From assembly GCA_045638265.1 (NCBI GenBank), contig JAZUBA010000077.1, positions 76,131 to 140,130 of the forward strand: a DNA stretch of 64,000 nucleotides, in the 5' to 3' direction. The stretch's first letter is position 1; each line of letters begins with the position of its first letter. Position numbers and translations under genes: made by a program. The notes beneath the pieces were generated by a model, which saw only the letters and a program-made list of their open reading frames with translations, searched no databases and was not told the DNA's origin. This stretch comes from RGIG4140 sp045638265 (GTDB lineage Bacteria; Pseudomonadota; Alphaproteobacteria; CAAHEQ01; UBA3637). This document shows positions 61,228 to 64,000 of this stretch, one piece after another.

Positions 61228-63999
61228 TTATTCTCTTACACACCATACCTTTCCATCAGGATCTGCTTGATAAATTCGTTTTGCATCAATACAACCTGTA
61301 CATAAAGTTTTGGCATCTTGAACATTCAATATTTCAATGTCATTTGAGGTTGAACAATTAGTCGTATTACCATTGACATCAATAAAATGAGCTCCTTTAG
61401 TTGCTATTTGCGAACAATACCATACGGTTTTATTATCAGCTGTATTTATTGAAAATGGAACACGTGAGCATTCACGACATTGTGTTTGATAAATTAATTC
61501 AGAACCAATTTCTTTGACGACATTGTCGGCTGTACAATTGATACATTTACCAGTAGCAGTATGTTGCCATTCATACCCTTTTGCACAATTATTCGGGACG
61601 CAATAAATATTACCTGTTGAATTTTGTGTCATGATTTGTTTTTCATCACATTCACTACATTTTGCTTTATTATTTGTTGATAACAAATAGGTATCTATCA
61701 CATAATTGTTAGCTGAAACATTACATTTTACACATGCAGAACTATGGTTTTCATATTCATCCGTTTGGCAACCACCAAATGAGCAAGTTCCCGTTTTATT
61801 TGTGGTATTGGTCATGGTAAATATCCGTCTTGGGCAGTGTAAACATTGCTCTTGGGTTGCAGTAATAGAATTTGGTGTTGTACAGGATTGGCAATTACCT
61901 GATGTATCTCTAAATGATGTTCCTTCAACATAAGAAGCTAGAAAGTTATTTACGTTTGCTGTTGTATCAGAATCAAGAGCATCTAAACTTGGATTTAAGT
62001 TATTGCAAACGCCTCTGTTTCCTGGATCAACAAGAAAACATTGTTTTGTATCTGGATTATACAAACGATTACCACAAAGATTACATTGTTCTTTTAAAAT
62101 ATGTCTACCATCATTATTTCCACTTGATGTTGTGTTACAAGACAAACAAGCTCCATCAGGTTCTTGTCTAATTCGTTTTTCAGAACCATTTGGAGGACAT
62201 GTTTCAAAAACACAATACCCTGATGAATTTCTATATCTTTTATATGGATCAGTTGTGCACAAATCATCACAGGTTTCAGTACTAGGTGTTGAATTATAAT
62301 AACCATGAACCATACTTGTTGAACAAGAACGACATGAACCACTAAATAATTGCCATTCACCAGTATTGCATTTTTTGTAACAATATGATTTTCCATTGCT
62401 TTTTGTGTAAATCCATCGTGTTGGATTTCCACTTGAATCTTTACAATTTGCAACACAATGCGAATCACTATCGTCAGAACTTTCTATTTCTATAGAAAAA
62501 TCAACGCTATTATACGTACAAGGTTGGCAAGTACCGTCAGCAGCCATAAAATGCGGAGGAGTCTTGTTATCACAATTGCTTGTACCTAACAGACAATAAC
62601 CCGCTGCGTTAACACGCCTACCACAAGCTGTACACAATGTGTGTAAAGTTGTATCTGTTCCGACACTGGGATTGGATGTTGTATTGCAAGGATAACAAAC
62701 ACCATTTGTATCTTGAAATTGACGTTTACAATTCTCATCTGTTGCAGAAGAACAGGTTTCTTGGTTTTCTGGTTGGTAACAAATTCTATTGCAATTTGAA
62801 CCAACTACTTTTCTTTTACTCCAATTACCTTCCGAATCATATTCAGGACATGCATTACACATAGTTTCTAATTGGTTTTTTGTTATTAGATTAGATGGCA
62901 TATTCCAAATAGCACGGTTTTTATTTTCTGAACATTTTACACAACCAAAATATGCTGTATTTGTTCCGCTTAAAAATTCATTTGCATTACATGTTGGCAC
63001 TTTTGTACATTGTGTAACATAATGATATTGTACCCAATCTAAACCACAGGAAGCGCACATATCTATTTTAGAATTAGGGATATTGTGTGTTTCCGTATTC
63101 AATGTGCCATCTAAATTACGGCAAGAGATACAGCCTTCTGATGTTGTTTCATAACTAATCCCTTTAACACATCCAACACTACAATAAGTTGTTTCTGTAT
63201 TTGCATTATAAGCAACATTGTGTTCACCGCAAGCCATGCATTGATCTACACCGCTTTCTTCATCTTTAATGTTCAGTTCTGGATATTCATAAGCATCTTG
63301 ACTGATTTTAACAACGCCATCTTCTGAACAAGGAATACATGCCCCATTGGCTGAACGGTATTCTTTTCCTTTTTCACATTTTGCAGGAATTGTTATACAT
63401 GTATTATCTAATTCATTGCAAATTTGATTTTCAGGACAATCTGTATTAAGTTCACATTCAACACATCCCTTGTCATCCGTACAGATTGGTTTATCTCCAA
63501 TACAATTAGATTGACAGGTATAATTTGAACAAATAGCACAGTCAGCACAATCATCATCACTCATACAATACCGAAATGGACGACCATCCGGTCCAAGCGG
63601 GTTTTCACGTAAACCTTGCTCACCTCCAAACGATTCAAGCGAAGTTGTAAAGACCATATTAACGGGTTCGTCTCCGTCTTCTCCACATATTTCAGGATTG
63701 TTTCCATTATAAATCAATCGTTCTTCCCCATTTGGAACCCAGATAAATAACGGGCCTTGAATATCCATATTCAATACTTTTTTACAAACACCATTCGGCA
63801 CATTTTCTACTTCAACATCAAATAAGATTTCAGAACGGGGATAAACACCAATCGGAAACCCTGTTTGTGTCATATCTGCCCATTCAGTAATTTCTTCTTC
63901 ATCGGGTAAATCTTTTGTTTGATACATATTCCACGTATCACGTGTTCTCAAATTAACTTCATTGACGATATCATTTGCCCGATGTTTTTCCATAGCATA
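61228..63999 (-). CDS. Giant cysteine-rich prepilin-like protein (C), 5' end outside window
   Basis: The frame runs off the right edge; the visible N-terminal residues YAMEKHRANDIVNEVNLR align with YAMDKHRANDIVNEVNMR of protein A, which lies just after the prepilin helix. The prepilin motif is therefore expected just beyond 64000, and the internal Met at 63993 is not the start. The visible 923 residues are collinear with protein A: NTDCPENQICNELDNTC, GTLNTETH, CASCGLDW, MTQNSTG, CVPN(N/D)C, CRECSRVPFSI and a similar last unit. Many CxxC pairs recur (CIPC, CMAC, CISC, CVKC, CNAC, CRSC, CLSC, CLHC, CSEC, CREC). It is probably exported and disulfide-rich. Function unknown. Confidence 0.85.
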   Translation of the reverse strand, partial: YAMEKHRANDIVNEVNLRTRDTWNMYQTKDLPDEEEITEWADMTQTGFPIGVYPRSEILFDVEVENVPNGVCKKVLNMDIQGPLFIWVPNGEERLIYNGNNPEICGEDGDEPVNMVFTTSLESFGGEQGLRENPLGPDGRPFRYCMSDDDCADCAICSNYTCQSNCIGDKPICTDDKGCVECELNTDCPENQICNELDNTCITIPAKCEKGKEYRSANGACIPCSEDGVVKISQDAYEYPELNIKDEESGVDQCMACGEHNVAYNANTETTYCSVGCVKGISYETTSEGCISCRNLDGTLNTETHNIPNSKIDMCASCGLDWVQYHYVTQCTKVPTCNANEFLSGTNTAYFGCVKCSENKNRAIWNMPSNLITKNQLETMCNACPEYDSEGNWSKRKVVGSNCNRICYQPENQETCSSATDENCKRQFQDTNGVCYPCNTTSNPSVGTDTTLHTLCTACGRRVNAAGYCLLGTSNCDNKTPPHFMAADGTCQPCTYNSVDFSIEIESSDDSDSHCVANCKDSSGNPTRWIYTKSNGKSYCYKKCNTGEWQLFSGSCRSCSTSMVHGYYNSTPSTETCDDLCTTDPYKRYRNSSGYCVFETCPPNGSEKRIRQEPDGACLSCNTTSSGNNDGRHILKEQCNLCGNRLYNPDTKQCFLVDPGNRGVCNNLNPSLDALDSDTTANVNNFLASYVEGTSFRDTSGNCQSCTTPNSITATQEQCLHCPRRIFTMTNTTNKTGTCSFGGCQTDEYENHSSACVKCNVSANNYVIDTYLLSTNNKAKCSECDEKQIMTQNSTGNIYCVPNNCAKGYEWQHTATGKCINCTADNVVKEIGSELIYQTQCRECSRVPFSINTADNKTVWYCSQIATKGAHFIDVNGNTTNCSTSNDIEILNVQDAKTLCTGCIDAKRIYQADPDGKVWCVRE

Positions 64000-64000
64000 C

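Noticed and set aside
62003..62299. Plus-strand open frames opposite the cysteine-rich genes
   Set aside because: Repetitive low-complexity coding sequence on the other strand yields long frames by chance; no start signals were found.

Overview
The window is AT-rich chromosomal DNA from an alphaproteobacterium. Supporting this are the order tRNA-Trp, secE, nusG, rplKAJL, rpoBC, an L10-type leader before rplJ, SecA with a C-terminal zinc motif, and alphaproteobacterial-style ComEC and RluD contexts. The combination of low G+C, very large cysteine-rich proteins with a GRSMVE...LGVLAI prepilin-type N-terminus, and a meso-diaminopimelate dehydrogenase resembles the uncultured gut alphaproteobacteria often labelled RF32 or Enterousia-like. 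That placement is an inference from memory and was not tested.

Layout. 1-1293: a partial gene, tsaB and a RimI-like acetyltransferase. 1359-4406 (minus): giant cysteine-rich prepilin-like protein A, with a regulatory region (4407-4640) holding two copies of a palindrome. 4703-11067 (minus): secA, then flhG, flhF and a gene that fuses the C-terminal part of FliF to a whole FliG. 11224-18560: housekeeping genes (small membrane protein, rluD, hisS, lipoproteins, comEC, hslO, recX). 18674-25871: a second giant prepilin-like protein (B) with tandem repeats, two membrane-anchored family 2 glycosyltransferases, a possible ADP-ribosyltransferase-fold protein and a small unknown. 25904-35258: a Lnb/DUF4105-like protein with a DUF3015 protein, two large unknown proteins in one operon, a family 4 glycosyltransferase and a small unknown. 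35362-43465 (minus): ppiD, topA, dprA, plsY, recJ. 43617-47586: glgA overlapping ddh, then obgE and rsfS. 47711-49130: a frameshifted cysteine-rich pseudogene. 49326-61014: tRNA-Trp, secE, nusG, ribosomal proteins and RNA polymerase. 61228-64000 (minus): a third giant prepilin-like protein (C), cut by the window edge.

The most unusual content is the family of roughly 1000-residue, CxxC-rich proteins with type IV prepilin N-termini: three genes plus one decayed copy in 64 kb. Proteins A and C are clear paralogues and even share an identical 40-bp terminator. Gene A has its own palindromic operator-like sites overlapping an extended -10 promoter, and gene B sits next to glycosyltransferases. 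I read this as a variable surface-protein family displayed by a pilus-type assembly route, by inference. The second notable item is the FliF-FliG fusion encoded with FlhF and FlhG, which looks like a reduced flagellar base or polar-marking module.

No rRNA, CRISPR array, insertion sequence, integrase or prophage was seen. Intergenic stretches are all under 300 bases except 47587-49325, which holds a terminator, the pseudogene and the tRNA promoter.
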